From the NCBI GenBank assembly GCA_028875185.1, contig JAPPFH010000068.1, positions 1-64,000 of the forward strand: 64,000 nucleotides of DNA, written 5' to 3'. This DNA comes from Chloroflexota bacterium (GTDB taxonomy: Bacteria > Chloroflexota > Anaerolineae > Aggregatilineales > Phototrophicaceae). The translations under genes were made by a program, and so were the position numbers. Under the pieces are notes generated by a model, which was not told the origin of the DNA, did not search any database, and saw only the letters and a program-made list of their open reading frames with translations. This document shows positions 54,213-63,300 of this stretch, piece after piece. Each line of letters opens with the position of its first letter. Within the stretch, counting starts at the first letter, position 1.

Positions 54213-55211
54213 TCATTTTTCGCCGATCATGACGCTGCCGTCGCGCAGGTCGCCGCCGCGCGCAAATTGCGTGCTGGCTTCGGCGCCGACATCTAGGCGC
54301 GTGAGGATCACTTGCAGCTCGTCGATGCGCTCAAGGGGTTCACCATCGAGCGCGGTCAGAATATCGCCGACCAGCAAGCCCGCTTGCGCTGCCGGGCTGC
54401 CCGCCTCGATCGAGACAATCAGCAAGCCTTCGTCTTGATCAAGCGATTCGGCGACATTGTCTGGCAGCTGCGCAGTCTGTACGCCGATGCCGAGATAACC
54501 GGTCTGAATCTTGCCTTTGGCCAGCAGGGCGGCGACGGAATCGCTAATTGAGGCGAGCGGTATCGCGGTGCTGGCGCCGCCGGGGAAGCCAGAGGTATTC
54601 ATGCCGTAGACCTTGCCATCAGCGGCGAGTAGCGGGCCGCCGGAAAAACCGGGGTACATGACGACATCGCTGTGGATGACGCCGCCGGCGAGGGCGAGCG
54701 CCCAGTTGCCGCCGTCGCGGGCAAATCGCTTGCGCCATTTGCGCCCTTTCCGACGCCTTTTGTCACCTTTCATTTCCCGCCAAAACTGCGCCTTCATCCG
54801 CTTGATCTGGCGTCTGGAATCAGCCGAGCCAGAAAGCCCGGTGACGATGCCCAGCGCGGCGCGGATGTTCTGCCGCGGGCGCCCAAGCGCGAGGACCAGG
54901 TTGCCGGTTCGCAGGTGAGCTTGAGCTGCCCATTCGGCTGGTTTCAACGATCCATCAACCCGCAGCAGCGCTAAGTCAATTCGCGGATCGCGCCCGATAA
55001 GCGTCCCCCGCATGCGCTCGCCGTCAGCAGTACCGACGCCGATATCGTCTTCTATTTCCACGGTGTGATGCGCGCAGACGACCAGGTCTGCCGACCAGGC
55101 GATCCCGCTGGCGGGCATGCGCCGCCGGGCATCCACCTGCACGACGCTCTCGGCGCGCGCTTCTACCAGGTCTGCCATGCCAGTCGATAGTTGTTGCAGC
55201 AGACTTGTCAC
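54213..55211 (-). CDS. HtrA/DegP-like serine protease with PDZ domain
   Basis: 332 residues. A trypsin-like domain has His49 (CAHHTVE), Asp79 (RIDLALLRV) and Ser190 (GFSGGPLL), and a PDZ domain follows (about 235-320: GYLGIGVQ, GLLIVSIEAGSPAAQAGLLVGDIL). Unlike most HtrA proteins it has no signal peptide or anchor, and it carries a strongly basic insert at about 133-163 (KRRRKGRKWRKRF) within the protease domain. It may work inside the cell. M12 is an alternative start. Confidence 0.87.
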   Translation of the reverse strand: MTSLLQQLSTGMADLVEARAESVVQVDARRRMPASGIAWSADLVVCAHHTVEIEDDIGVGTADGERMRGTLIGRDPRIDLALLRVDGSLKPAEWAAQAHLRTGNLVLALGRPRQNIRAALGIVTGLSGSADSRRQIKRMKAQFWREMKGDKRRRKGRKWRKRFARDGGNWALALAGGVIHSDVVMYPGFSGGPLLAADGKVYGMNTSGFPGGASTAIPLASISDSVAALLAKGKIQTGYLGIGVQTAQLPDNVAESLDQDEGLLIVSIEAGSPAAQAGLLVGDILTALDGEPLERIDELQVILTRLDVGAEASTQFARGGDLRDGSVMIGEK

Positions 55212-55391
55212 TATGTTCTCCTTTTCTTGTTTTGCCTATCACTCATTCTGCCGCAATCGCCGCTCGCGTCGCATCCGACTTTTGGGTGGAGAGCGCCTAA
55301 CCCTTTGGTTAGGGGCGCGCAATATACGGAGCGAATCGCTACCGGCGCCTGTGCTAGAATGGCGGCGCCGCCCTAATCAGGAGATCTTGTG

Positions 55392-56291
55392 ATGTCGCTC
55401 AAGCAATTGACGGCGCTATTCGCCCTCGGCGCTTTGTGGGGCGCGTCCTACATCTTTATTCGCGTGGCGGTGACGCCTATCGGACCGGTGATGCTGATGT
55501 TCCTGCGCGCCGCATTGACCGCGGCGATTCTGCTAGGATACGCGTCTTTGCGCGGGTTGCCGCTGGATATCCGGGCGCATTGGCGCAAATTCCTGGTGCT
55601 GGGATTCTTCGGTTCGGCGCTGCCCTTCACCCTGATTGCCTGGGCTGAGTTGACCGTGACTGGATCGATGGCGGCGATTTTGATGTCGACCACGCCACTG
55701 TTCACCGCATTTGTGGCGGCGGTCGGCTTGGGCGAGCCGCTGACGCCCCATAAGCTCATCGGCGCATTGCTGGGCATCGTCGGCGTGTCGATCACCGTCG
55801 GCGGCAGCCCGCTGGCTTTGAACCCGGAAGTGATCGCGGCGACGCTGGCATTGCTGGCGGCGACCTTGAGCTACGCGACCGGCGGCGTTTTCGCCAAGCG
55901 CTTCTTTCGCGGTGTGGACAATCTGTCCATGTCGACCGGTCAACTGTTAAGCGCGGCAATTATCCTGGCGCCCTTTTCCGCGCTCGATCTGCCCGTGTAT
56001 GAGGTGTCGGCTGTCGTCGCCTTGGCGACCTTCGGTCTGGTCCTGCTCTGTACCGCCGTCGCCTATCAACTGTATTACTACCTCATCATCAGCGCCGGTC
56101 CGCTGCAGGCGCTGACGGTGACCTTGCTGATCCCGGTCTTCGGCGTTATCTGGGGCGCGCTCCTGCTGGACGAAATCATCAGCCCGGGCATGATCGCAGG
56201 TTTGCTGATTGTGCTTGTTAGCGTCGGACTGGTGACCGGGATGATTGCGCCGGGGAAGCCGCTTCGGCAGCCGTTCGGCGGCAGCGAGTAA
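55392..56291 (+). CDS. EamA/DMT family transporter
   Basis: 299 residues from ATG 55392, eight bases after AGGAG. About ten membrane helices in two EamA repeats (ALGALWGASYIFIRVAV begins the first). Drug/metabolite transporters of this type export amino acids or other small molecules; the substrate is not predictable. Ends just before a convergent hydrolase gene. Confidence 0.9.
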   Translation: MSLKQLTALFALGALWGASYIFIRVAVTPIGPVMLMFLRAALTAAILLGYASLRGLPLDIRAHWRKFLVLGFFGSALPFTLIAWAELTVTGSMAAILMSTTPLFTAFVAAVGLGEPLTPHKLIGALLGIVGVSITVGGSPLALNPEVIAATLALLAATLSYATGGVFAKRFFRGVDNLSMSTGQLLSAAIILAPFSALDLPVYEVSAVVALATFGLVLLCTAVAYQLYYYLIISAGPLQALTVTLLIPVFGVIWGALLLDEIISPGMIAGLLIVLVSVGLVTGMIAPGKPLRQPFGGSE

Positions 56292-56302
56292 GTCTCCAGC
56301 GC

Positions 56303-57545
56303 TCAATATGAATTGAACAGCGCCGCTGTCTCTTCAAAGCGCGTGAGTTGGCAAGTCCCGTCGCGCAGGCAGTCGACGATCCAGTCGCTGATGACTTGCC
56401 CGACCAAGGGTGTGAGTTCCTCGCCATAATGCGCCTGTGGAGCCCAGTAAGTTTTCTCGACGTGAGGCGGATGGAACTGCTCTTCCATCGCGATGTAGTG
56501 ATAATTCGCGCGCGTAATCGAGCAAAAATTTATAGGGCGGGTCGCGCCCTTCGAAGCGGCGGATCAGGTGGCTGCGCAGCGGCAGATGCGCGACCACGAA
56601 CAGGCTGCCCTGCGCCTGCGCATCGGCGGCGAACGCGCTCAGGATTGCCCGGCCCAGCTCCCCGCCTTCGCTGCCCTGCGAATAAATGCCCGGGTCCTCG
56701 TGATGAGATCCCAGCCTGTTGGAAAAGAAGTGGGCCAGCCAGCTAAAGGTCCACCACTGCCCGGCCGCTTGACGCCCGCCATAATAATATTCCCAGCGCG
56801 CCAGCGGATTGCTGGCGAAGTCTTGAAAGGTCGCGATGAGCTGGTCTGGTGGCAACGTGGGGGAATTCAGCAGCGTTAGCTCATGGTCGATAAGGGCGAA
56901 TCGCGGCTTGGAAAAAGGCATGCCCGGCGGATTCAGCAATTGACGGAAGACATTGACATTCCGTTTGAGGTTTTCCGGCTGCAAGCCAAAGATCACGATA
57001 TCGGGCGCGAATGCCTTGCCCAAGCGCTGCCAGCGCAAGTAGGCTTGGTCCATGCCATAGGCGCTAACGCCAAAATTCAATACCTCAGCGCGGATGCCCG
57101 CCTTGGTCAGCCGGCGCTCGACGTGCTGCGGCCAAGTGTGCTCGTCCGCAACTTCTTTGCCCTCAGTGAATGAATCGCCAAAGACCGCTATACGCAAGGT
57201 ATCGCGCGCTGGCTCGCGGGTGTAATCGCGCGTCGCTCGCATCCCATCACTGTTCACGCTATAATTGCCGCTGCCTTCTTGCCATACCCTGTTGGGGCTG
57301 GGCGCCCAGCCGAGCCAAGGGTCGTACACGATGGTCGCCCATTTTTCGTTCTCGATGTATTCATCTATCCGCACCCGCAACTGGCTGATGGGCAGGGCAT
57401 TGGTTGAAAAGGCTCGGCCAAACGCGCGAACTTGACCATCGCCGTCCACATCACCGGCCAGGCGCAGACCAAGTTCAAGCAGCAGTAGCGTCAACATCAC
57501 CGCGGAACAGGCGATCAGCGCATTGACGGCTGCTGTCTTGATCAT
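56303..57545 (-). pseudogene. SGNH/GDSL hydrolase with a frameshift near the C-terminus
   Basis: Membrane anchor (about 8-30) then an SGNH-like domain with the nucleophile motif AVFGDSFTEG. The frame continues to FLLDYAR and then drifts into a non-family sequence stopping at 56334. In another frame the sequence resumes (NYHYIAMEEQFHPPH) to a TGA at 56303, so the break is near 56513 in a GCGCGCG run. It is either a real frameshift or a one-base sequencing error. The family acts on acyl or sugar esters outside the membrane, likely envelope modification. Confidence 0.75.
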
Positions 57546-57632
57546 TCCAGTTATTCTATTGTCGTGAAACTAAACATGGCGCACCGGGATGACCCCGGCG
57601 CGGATGGAACACGCTGACGTCCGTCGAGCCGC

Positions 57633-57986
57633 TCACATGTTCAGGGCGTCGTAGCCCGGGCCTTGGGTGAAGAAGTCGTAATTGGGCGCGATATCGGGCG
57701 TGAGATCGACGACATCGCCTTCCTCATGTTCGATGATCACCTTGGTATCGAAGGGAACGCGTTCTTGACCTTCCATCATCTCGTATTCCGATGAGACCTC
57801 TTCTTCGATGAAGATGGCTTCATAGGGACATTCGGGAATGCATGCGCCGCAATCGATGCAGGTGTCCGGGTCGATGTAATACCAGGGCCATTCGTTCTCC
57901 GGCTTGCCAGCGATGATGCACTCGACCGGGCAAACTTCCACGCAGGCGCCATCCCGCAGGCACAGGCTGGTGATGATATGGGTCAT
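57633..57986 (-). CDS. 7Fe/8Fe ferredoxin
   Basis: 117 residues from ATG 57986, with AAGGAGA upstream. Two iron-sulfur motifs: a first with spacing like 7Fe ferredoxins (CLRDGACVEVCPVEC) and a classical CIDCGACIPECP. It closely resembles Thermus-type 7Fe ferredoxin followed by an acidic tail of about 50 residues. A soluble electron carrier. No redox partner is adjacent. Confidence 0.92.
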   Translation of the reverse strand: MTHIITSLCLRDGACVEVCPVECIIAGKPENEWPWYYIDPDTCIDCGACIPECPYEAIFIEEEVSSEYEMMEGQERVPFDTKVIIEHEEGDVVDLTPDIAPNYDFFTQGPGYDALNM

Positions 57987-58200
57987 TTGACGTCTCCTTA
58001 GTCGACTCGACCGTATGATAGAACGATCTCGCAACCGAGAATAAGATTACTTTGGCCTATCATACGTCATAGTAGCGCATTCCGCCGCGACATGCTAGTC
58101 GCGCAGTGTCCGCGCGTCCCTGACTTCCGTGATTTTAACCACGATTATCAATTAGTTTAACCCATATTGTGCAAATTGTCACTATCGCAATTTTTTTGGA
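57987..58200. other. AT-richer intergenic stretch, no gene seen
   Basis: No ORF or recognised motif. Its right end is the T-run (58191-58197) ahead of a family B element. Confidence 0.5.
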
Positions 58201-58551
58201 GTGGTGAATTTCATTGATAGCGCGACAAACCCCATTCCCCGGCCCCTTGCCCCCACAAGGAGTGAGGACAGGACAGTTTTGCTGCGAGCGGAATTCCGTC
58301 GCAAATTACGTGTTTTCTTGGGCTATTCGGGCGACCCAGTGGGTCGCCCCTACAGTTTTCGCCAGGATAGATGCTTTTGAAGTCTAACTTGGGCCATAAA
58401 TTTTCGATTAGACCAAATCTGTCCTGTCGTCAGCCCACAAGGAGGGAAGGGGAGTTATTCAAGGAATTACGGGCTTATGAAGTCCCTCCCTCATTTTGGG
58501 GGAGGGATTTAGGGTGGGGGAAACGAGGGATATATCCAGCAAATTCACCAC
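58201..58551. mobile_element. Family B element interrupted by a family A element
   Basis: Ends GTGGTGAATTT (58201-58211) and AAATTCACCAC (58541-58551) are perfect inverted repeats. Family A occupies 58263-58433, with TGAGGACAGGACAG and CTGTCCTGTCGTCAG ends. CCCACAAGGAG is duplicated at 58252-58262 and 58434-58444. Removing A and one copy restores a B element like that at 16446-16614. Inside A is a family C hairpin. Confidence 0.85.
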
Positions 58552-58603
58552 TCCCATTTTTTCCGGGCTGTGGATTTGTACCGCGCTCGCTTGCCGTACC
58601 CGC

Positions 58604-58632
58604 TTGAGGCGGGCTCTTTCGGCTGCTATAAT
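58604..58632 (+). promoter_or_regulatory. Promoter of tRNA-Arg
   Basis: TTGAGG (58604-58609), a 17-base spacer, and a perfect TATAAT (58627-58632), 45 bases before the tRNA. Confidence 0.65.
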
Positions 58633-58677
58633 TTTGCTGTCGCGCTTGCTCTGCGTCAGCGGCGCGGCGATGAAGAT

Positions 58678-58750
58678 GCTCCAGTAGCTCAGGGGATAGA
58701 GCATTGGTTTCCTAAACCAAGTGCCGCAGGTTCGAATCCTGCCTGGAGCG
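58678..58750 (+). tRNA. tRNA-Arg (anticodon CCT)
   Basis: Full cloverleaf: acceptor GCTCCAG/CTGGAGC, D arm with AGGGGATA loop, anticodon stem TTGGT/ACCAA with loop TTCCTAA, and T arm GCAGG TTCGAAT CCTGC. The CCA end is not encoded. It reads AGG codons. 73 nt. Confidence 0.95.
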
Positions 58751-58782
58751 ATGATTTGGGGAGTTCCTTGGTTGCGCGTCCT

Positions 58783-58811
58783 TTGACTTTATCACTAGGA
58801 AGCGGTATTCT
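58783..58811 (+). promoter_or_regulatory. Promoter of the toxin-antitoxin pair
   Basis: TTGACT (58783-58788), 17-base spacer, TATTCT (58806-58811), 21 bases before the antitoxin ATG. Confidence 0.5.
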
Positions 58812-58832
58812 TCATGAGCAGAGGAGGCGCAA

Positions 58833-59066
58833 ATGACACCAGTGGACAAGTCTAAAGCTCGCGTTAATCCATCTGACGGTGAACAGATTGTTGATTCAGG
58901 CATTGAATCCATTCCATCCAAGGAAGATATACTGGAGGATATCCGCGACGGATACGTCTATGTCATGTCCGGCGGGGTAGGTCAGCCGATTGACGATGTA
59001 CATCGTGAAATTGCGGAAGAACTGGCTCGTGAAGAATTAGCGGAAAATGCGGATATCTGTTCATAG
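58833..59066 (+). CDS. Putative antitoxin
   Basis: 77 residues from ATG 58833, preceded by GAGGAGG. Mostly acidic and helical, with DVHREIAEELAREEL as a helix for toxin binding. No DNA-binding domain was recognised. It overlaps the RelE-type gene by 20 bases, the normal arrangement of a type II module. Confidence 0.7.
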   Translation: MTPVDKSKARVNPSDGEQIVDSGIESIPSKEDILEDIRDGYVYVMSGGVGQPIDDVHREIAEELAREELAENADICS

Positions 59067-59397
59067 CCTTCCACGCTACAAGCGACAACTCAAACGGCTG
59101 GAGAGAAAATACAGGACTGCGCTTGAGCAGTCCGTTTTGCTTAGCGAGGAGATCAAGCTGGGCGAAAAACCCGGCAATGCGATACCGGGCTACGAAGGCA
59201 TAGTTTTCAAGGCAAGAAGAAACAACCGCGCAGTACCGGGCGGCGAACGAAAAGGATTTCGCTTCATATACTGCGTCCACCCTAAAGATCAAGCTACAAT
59301 GCTGTCCGTCTATTCCAAGACTGAACAAGAGCATATCAGCGACGGAGAAATTGCAGCGCTTTTACAGGATGCGGAAAATCAGCTTTCGAGTAATTGA
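59047..59397 (+). CDS. RelE/ParE-type toxin
   Basis: 116 residues. The sequence RYKRQLKRLERKYRTAL, then GERKGFRFIYCVHPKDQATMLSVYSKTEQEHIS resembles RelE-superfamily mRNA interferases: a basic helical start and a beta-sheet with a conserved Tyr/Arg region. When active it would cleave mRNA on the ribosome. The pair is directly downstream of tRNA-Arg, a common insertion spot. Confidence 0.8.
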   Translation: MRISVHSLPRYKRQLKRLERKYRTALEQSVLLSEEIKLGEKPGNAIPGYEGIVFKARRNNRAVPGGERKGFRFIYCVHPKDQATMLSVYSKTEQEHISDGEIAALLQDAENQLSSN

Positions 59398-59424
59398 CAC
59401 GCCCATCGGCGCCACGTCTTTCAT

Positions 59425-59453
59425 GCGGGCGACCTGATAGCTCGCCCCTACAA
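59425..59453. repeat. Family C arm overlapping the thrS stop
   Basis: GCGGGCGACCTGATAGCTCG followed by CCCCTACAA. On the minus strand the thrS stop TAG is part of the TTGTAGGGG end. Confidence 0.7.
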
Positions 59454-61259
59454 CCCAATCTCCTGCGACTTCGCCTGAACATTCGCGGCGGCGGCAGCGG
59501 CGAAGGCCTCCAGCGGCATCGCCCCCAGGTCCTCGTCCGTCCGCAGCCGCAGGCTGACCGTGCGATCTTCTATATCGCGGTCGCCGACGATCAACAGCCA
59601 GGGGATATTCAGGCGGCGGTGCTGCTTGATCTTCGAGCGCATATTGCGATCTTGTAAATCAGCTTTGACGCGCAAGCCGCGCGCTAATAGCAAGCTTTCT
59701 ATTTCGCGCGCGTAATCGTTGTGGCTCGCGCGGATTGGTATGATGATCGCCTGCGTTGGCGCCAGCCAGGGCGGGAAGGCGCCGGCGAAGTGCTCAATCA
59801 GGATGCCGATGAAGCGCTCCAGGCTGCCGAAGGGCGCGCGGTGGATCATGACCGGGCGCTTGCGTTCGTTGTCGCGGTCGACATATTCCAGGTCAAAGCG
59901 CTGCGGCAGATTGTAATCGACCTGCACCGTGCCCAATTGCCATTCGCGCTTCAGCACATCGCGCACGATGAAATCGAGCTTCGGTCCGTAGAAAGCTGCT
60001 TCGCCGCTTTCGATATGGTATTCCAAGCCCAACTCGTCGCAAGCCTCGCCGATGGCGATGGTGGCTTCTTCCCAAAGGGCGTTGTCGCCGACATATTTGT
60101 CGCTCTCGGGGTCGCGGGCGCCCAGCCGGGCGCGGAAGTCGGTCATGCCCAGCGCGCCGAAGACATGCTGTATCAGCTTGACCACGCCTTTGAATTCCTC
60201 CAGTAATTGATCGGGGCGGACGAAGAGATGAGCGTCATCCACGGTGAAGCCGCGGACGCGCGTCAATCCGCGGAGCTCGCCCGATTGCTCGTAGCGATAG
60301 ACGGCGCCGAACTCGGCGTATCGCAGCGGCAAATCGCGATATGATCGCGGCTGGCTGGTGTAGATGCGGCAATGGTGGGGGCAATTCATCGGCCGCAGCA
60401 GAAACTCTTCGCCATCGACATCAATTGGACTGTACTGGCTATCGGCGTAATAGGGATAATGACCCGATGTCTTGTAAAGCTCAATATTTCCTAGGTGCGG
60501 CGTGACCACCGGCAGGTAGCCGCGCTCGATCTGGATATCGCGCAGCCAGCGTTCGAGCGTGTCGCGCAGGATCGCGCCAGCGGGCAGCCAGAGCGGCAAG
60601 CCCTTGCCCACCATCGAGTCGATGATGAAGAGATCCAGCTTTTCTCCCAGGACGCGATGATCGCGTTTGATCGCTTCTTCCAGCCGGGCGCGGTAATCGC
60701 GCAATTCCTCAGGCGTTTCCCAGGCGGTGCCGTAAATGCGCGTGAGCTGCTGGCGCTCTTCGTCGCCGCGCCAATAAGCGCCGGCCGGCGGACGCAGCGA
60801 AATGCTGACCGCCTTCGGATTGATATCGCCCGTGCTTTGGACGTGTGGACCGCGGCAGAGATCAGTGAAATTGTTCTGTGTGTAGACCGTTAAGCCGTCG
60901 CTGCCGTCAGCCATCGGCGCGCCGTTTTCAGCGCGGGCGCCGCGAACCAGGTCGTTGATGAGCTCCAGTTTGTAGGGTTGATCGTGGAAGAGCGCGCGCG
61001 CTTCCTCCGCCGATACCTCGCGCATGTTGAACTCGTGCCGCTGCGCGAGGAGCTTCTTCATGCGCTTCTCGACCCATTTGATGTCGTCATCTTTGATCGG
61101 CGTCGGCAGCTCGAAATCGTAGTAGAAGCCGTCTTCGATTGGCGGCCCGATTGCGATCTTGGCATCGGGGAAGCGCTCAAGCATCGCCTCAGCCATAACG
61201 TGCGCTGCTGAATGTCGAATTTTGTAGAGCTGACTTTCTTGGTAGATTTCTTCAGGCAT
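59448..61259 (-). CDS. thrS: Threonyl-tRNA synthetase lacking the TGS domain
   Basis: 603 residues from ATG 61259, with GAGG upstream. It starts with the second editing domain (LYKIRHSAAHVMAEAML; metal ligands HxxxH and GPHVQSTG), goes to the class II core (MNCPHH zinc Cys, RYAEFGAVYRYEQSGELRGLTRVRGFT) and the anticodon-binding domain (AIIIPI onward). The usual N-terminal TGS domain (about 60 residues) is missing. It charges tRNA-Thr and clears mis-charged Ser. No T-box leader was recognised. Confidence 0.94.
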   Translation of the reverse strand: MPEEIYQESQLYKIRHSAAHVMAEAMLERFPDAKIAIGPPIEDGFYYDFELPTPIKDDDIKWVEKRMKKLLAQRHEFNMREVSAEEARALFHDQPYKLELINDLVRGARAENGAPMADGSDGLTVYTQNNFTDLCRGPHVQSTGDINPKAVSISLRPPAGAYWRGDEERQQLTRIYGTAWETPEELRDYRARLEEAIKRDHRVLGEKLDLFIIDSMVGKGLPLWLPAGAILRDTLERWLRDIQIERGYLPVVTPHLGNIELYKTSGHYPYYADSQYSPIDVDGEEFLLRPMNCPHHCRIYTSQPRSYRDLPLRYAEFGAVYRYEQSGELRGLTRVRGFTVDDAHLFVRPDQLLEEFKGVVKLIQHVFGALGMTDFRARLGARDPESDKYVGDNALWEEATIAIGEACDELGLEYHIESGEAAFYGPKLDFIVRDVLKREWQLGTVQVDYNLPQRFDLEYVDRDNERKRPVMIHRAPFGSLERFIGILIEHFAGAFPPWLAPTQAIIIPIRASHNDYAREIESLLLARGLRVKADLQDRNMRSKIKQHRRLNIPWLLIVGDRDIEDRTVSLRLRTDEDLGAMPLEAFAAAAAANVQAKSQEIGL

Positions 61260-61412
61260 CGTTTTTCCTCTAGCGATGTTCAGGCGACGGCAATCCGGCA
61301 TACCGCTCCGCGAAGGCGCGAGGACGCCGGTCAAATGAGCGAAACCAGCTTGATTGCGGGCAAGCCCGCGCGGATTATAGGGGATAGCGCGGGATACGAT
61401 AAGGGGCGGCGC

Positions 61413-61850
61413 TTAGCTGTCTAAGATCACCAGCACTTCTTCAATAACGGCTCGCGCAATTTCTTGGGTGGTATGTTCGCGGGTCTTGACACGGGGATGG
61501 TCGTCTTCGCCGTCGTCTTCGGTGACGCGCGTGAACAGGCTTTCAAAGACATCCTGCGCGACCATATTGTCGATTGTGTCTTCTATGAACTTGAGTTCCA
61601 GATCGTCCACAATGATATGGGGCGTATCCAGCACGGCGTAGCGCGCGGGCGGCGTCTCGGGAATCGACTCGGTGACCATCCAAGTCAGCGACAGTTGGCG
61701 GTGGATATAAGGGATAGTAGCGAAGAGCGCCGTGAATACAGAGCCGTCATCCATCCGCACAATGACATCGCAGGCGTCGCCTTCTTCGTGCATCTCACAG
61801 AGAATCTCTTCCGGAACAGTTAATAATTCGGCGATTGACTTGGTGGACAT
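61413..61850 (-). CDS. Hypothetical acidic protein, unrecognised
   Basis: 145 residues, start ATG 61850 with AGGAAAC upstream. Acidic and soluble, with a beta-rich centre (DVIVRMDDGSVFTALFATIPYIHRQLSLTWMV) and a DEDD-rich stretch. A perfect TATAAT is at 61895-61890 on this strand, suggesting a promoter. No family known. thrS follows after about 150 bases, so cotranscription is possible. Confidence 0.6.
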   Translation of the reverse strand: MSTKSIAELLTVPEEILCEMHEEGDACDVIVRMDDGSVFTALFATIPYIHRQLSLTWMVTESIPETPPARYAVLDTPHIIVDDLELKFIEDTIDNMVAQDVFESLFTRVTEDDGEDDHPRVKTREHTTQEIARAVIEEVLVILDS

Positions 61851-62062
61851 CGGCTAACGTTTCCTGGCAATAAAGCTTGCAATGCTTAGATTATATGCAA
61901 GATTCTCTGACGATGGAATAATATTATCATGAATTGAGGCGGATTTGTGTAAAGATTCACAATGCTTATCTCAATCTTATGGCTTCTCGGCGAGGTTCCC
62001 GCTGAATTATCGTGGGTTTTCACTTATCATAGCGCGACAATTTAGGGGACGAGCATGCAGCG

Positions 62063-62887
62063 ATGAATAGCCAAGAAGAACAGGATCATCCGCTTAGCCG
62101 GAGGCGCGTGAACGGCGCGCGGCAGCAGACGGTTATTCCGAGGCGCCGCCAGCCGCCAGCGCGCGCGCTCGAAGATCAGCCTTGGCTGACCTATGGTCTC
62201 ATAGCGGTCAACACGCTTATCTTCCTGGCCGGATTCTTGATTCAAGAGCTTGAACTGGAGCTGTTATTGCGGGGCGCGCTCATGCCGGAGCTCGTCGTCG
62301 CGCGCGGCGAATTCTATCGCTTGTTAACTGCGATGTTCCTGCATGGCAGCCTCGGTCATATTTTCTTCAACGCCTACGCGACCTATATCGTCGGCAGAAA
62401 TCTGGAGCCGATCTTTGGACGGGTTCGCTATCTGCTCATTTATTTTCTCGGCGGCTTGACTGGCTCGGCGGCGAGCCTGGCGCTAGGTGGCTTGGCGACT
62501 TGGTCGGTCGGCGCGTCGGGGGCGGTCTTCGCGATCTTCGCGGCGGAAGCGGCGCATCTATATCAGCATCGCTGGCTCTATCCCAATGTGCGGGCGCGGC
62601 TGCAGCATATGCTTGTCTTGATTGTGATCAATCTGGTGATTGGTTTTGCGCCCGGCTCCCGCATTGACAATTGGGGGCATATCGGCGGCATGATCGGCGG
62701 TCTATTGCTCGCCTGGCGAATGGGACCGCGCCTCTCCCGACCGACGGCGCCCGTGCGCAGCATGCGCGAATTCGCCAAGACGGACAGCAATCCGCTGTCG
62801 CTGCATCTGCCGGCTATCGTGATTTATATCGGCGCCTTAATCGCCGTGGTCGTTTTGGTCGTCAATTTGTTCAGCGCGCAGTTGTGA
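62063..62887 (+). CDS. Rhomboid family intramembrane serine protease
   Basis: 274 residues. Six-helix membrane protein with HGSLGHIFFNAYA (helix 2 His/Asn), the catalytic Ser in GASGA, and the partner His in NWGHIGGMIGG. It cleaves membrane-spanning substrates in the bilayer. The N-terminal 50 residues are basic and cytosolic. The 3' end overlaps the convergent gene by 51 bases. Confidence 0.92.
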   Translation: MNSQEEQDHPLSRRRVNGARQQTVIPRRRQPPARALEDQPWLTYGLIAVNTLIFLAGFLIQELELELLLRGALMPELVVARGEFYRLLTAMFLHGSLGHIFFNAYATYIVGRNLEPIFGRVRYLLIYFLGGLTGSAASLALGGLATWSVGASGAVFAIFAAEAAHLYQHRWLYPNVRARLQHMLVLIVINLVIGFAPGSRIDNWGHIGGMIGGLLLAWRMGPRLSRPTAPVRSMREFAKTDSNPLSLHLPAIVIYIGALIAVVVLVVNLFSAQL

Positions 62888-63217
62888 GATCTCGTGGCGC
62901 AGCAGCGCGATTTGCTGCGCCGCTTCTTTGCTTTCGCGTGTGAGCCGCGTGATGACGGTGGAAAAATAAAGTTGGATGAACAGCAGAAAGAGCGCTGCCA
63001 GCAGAAAGAGCAGATTCGGCGGATGGTGTATGTTCACCAGCGCCGCCAGACTGTGGAGCAGATCGCGCCAGACACCCACCACCAGCATGACGAGCGCCGT
63101 GCCCAGCCAGAGCAGCGAATACTGTTCACTGAGGTGCCGCCGCCGCACCAGCTCAAGCACCACCAGCAAGGCGATAATTGAGGCGCCCATCATGAAAATT
63201 GTCGAGCGATCGATCAT
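62837..63217 (-). CDS. DUF2304 membrane protein
   Basis: 126 residues from ATG 63217, with AGGAG seven bases upstream; a longer frame is rejected. Three membrane helices with RRRHLSEQYSLLWLGTALVML, the usual start of DUF2304, and a C-terminal coiled stretch (QQIALLRHEISQLRAEQ). Family members often sit near glycosyltransferases for lipid carriers; no such gene is adjacent here. Confidence 0.82.
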   Translation of the reverse strand: MIDRSTIFMMGASIIALLVVLELVRRRHLSEQYSLLWLGTALVMLVVGVWRDLLHSLAALVNIHHPPNLLFLLAALFLLFIQLYFSTVITRLTRESKEAAQQIALLRHEISQLRAEQIDDQNDHGD

Positions 63218-63300
63218 CTCGCTTCTCCTGGATAGCCCACACTTGATACAGGCTGTGGCAGTCAAGTTCTCCCTTAAAATAGCATGGAATCCCATCGAGC

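Noticed and set aside
61260..61412. T-box leader of thrS
   Set aside because: No T-box consensus or terminator/antiterminator pair was found in the short leader.
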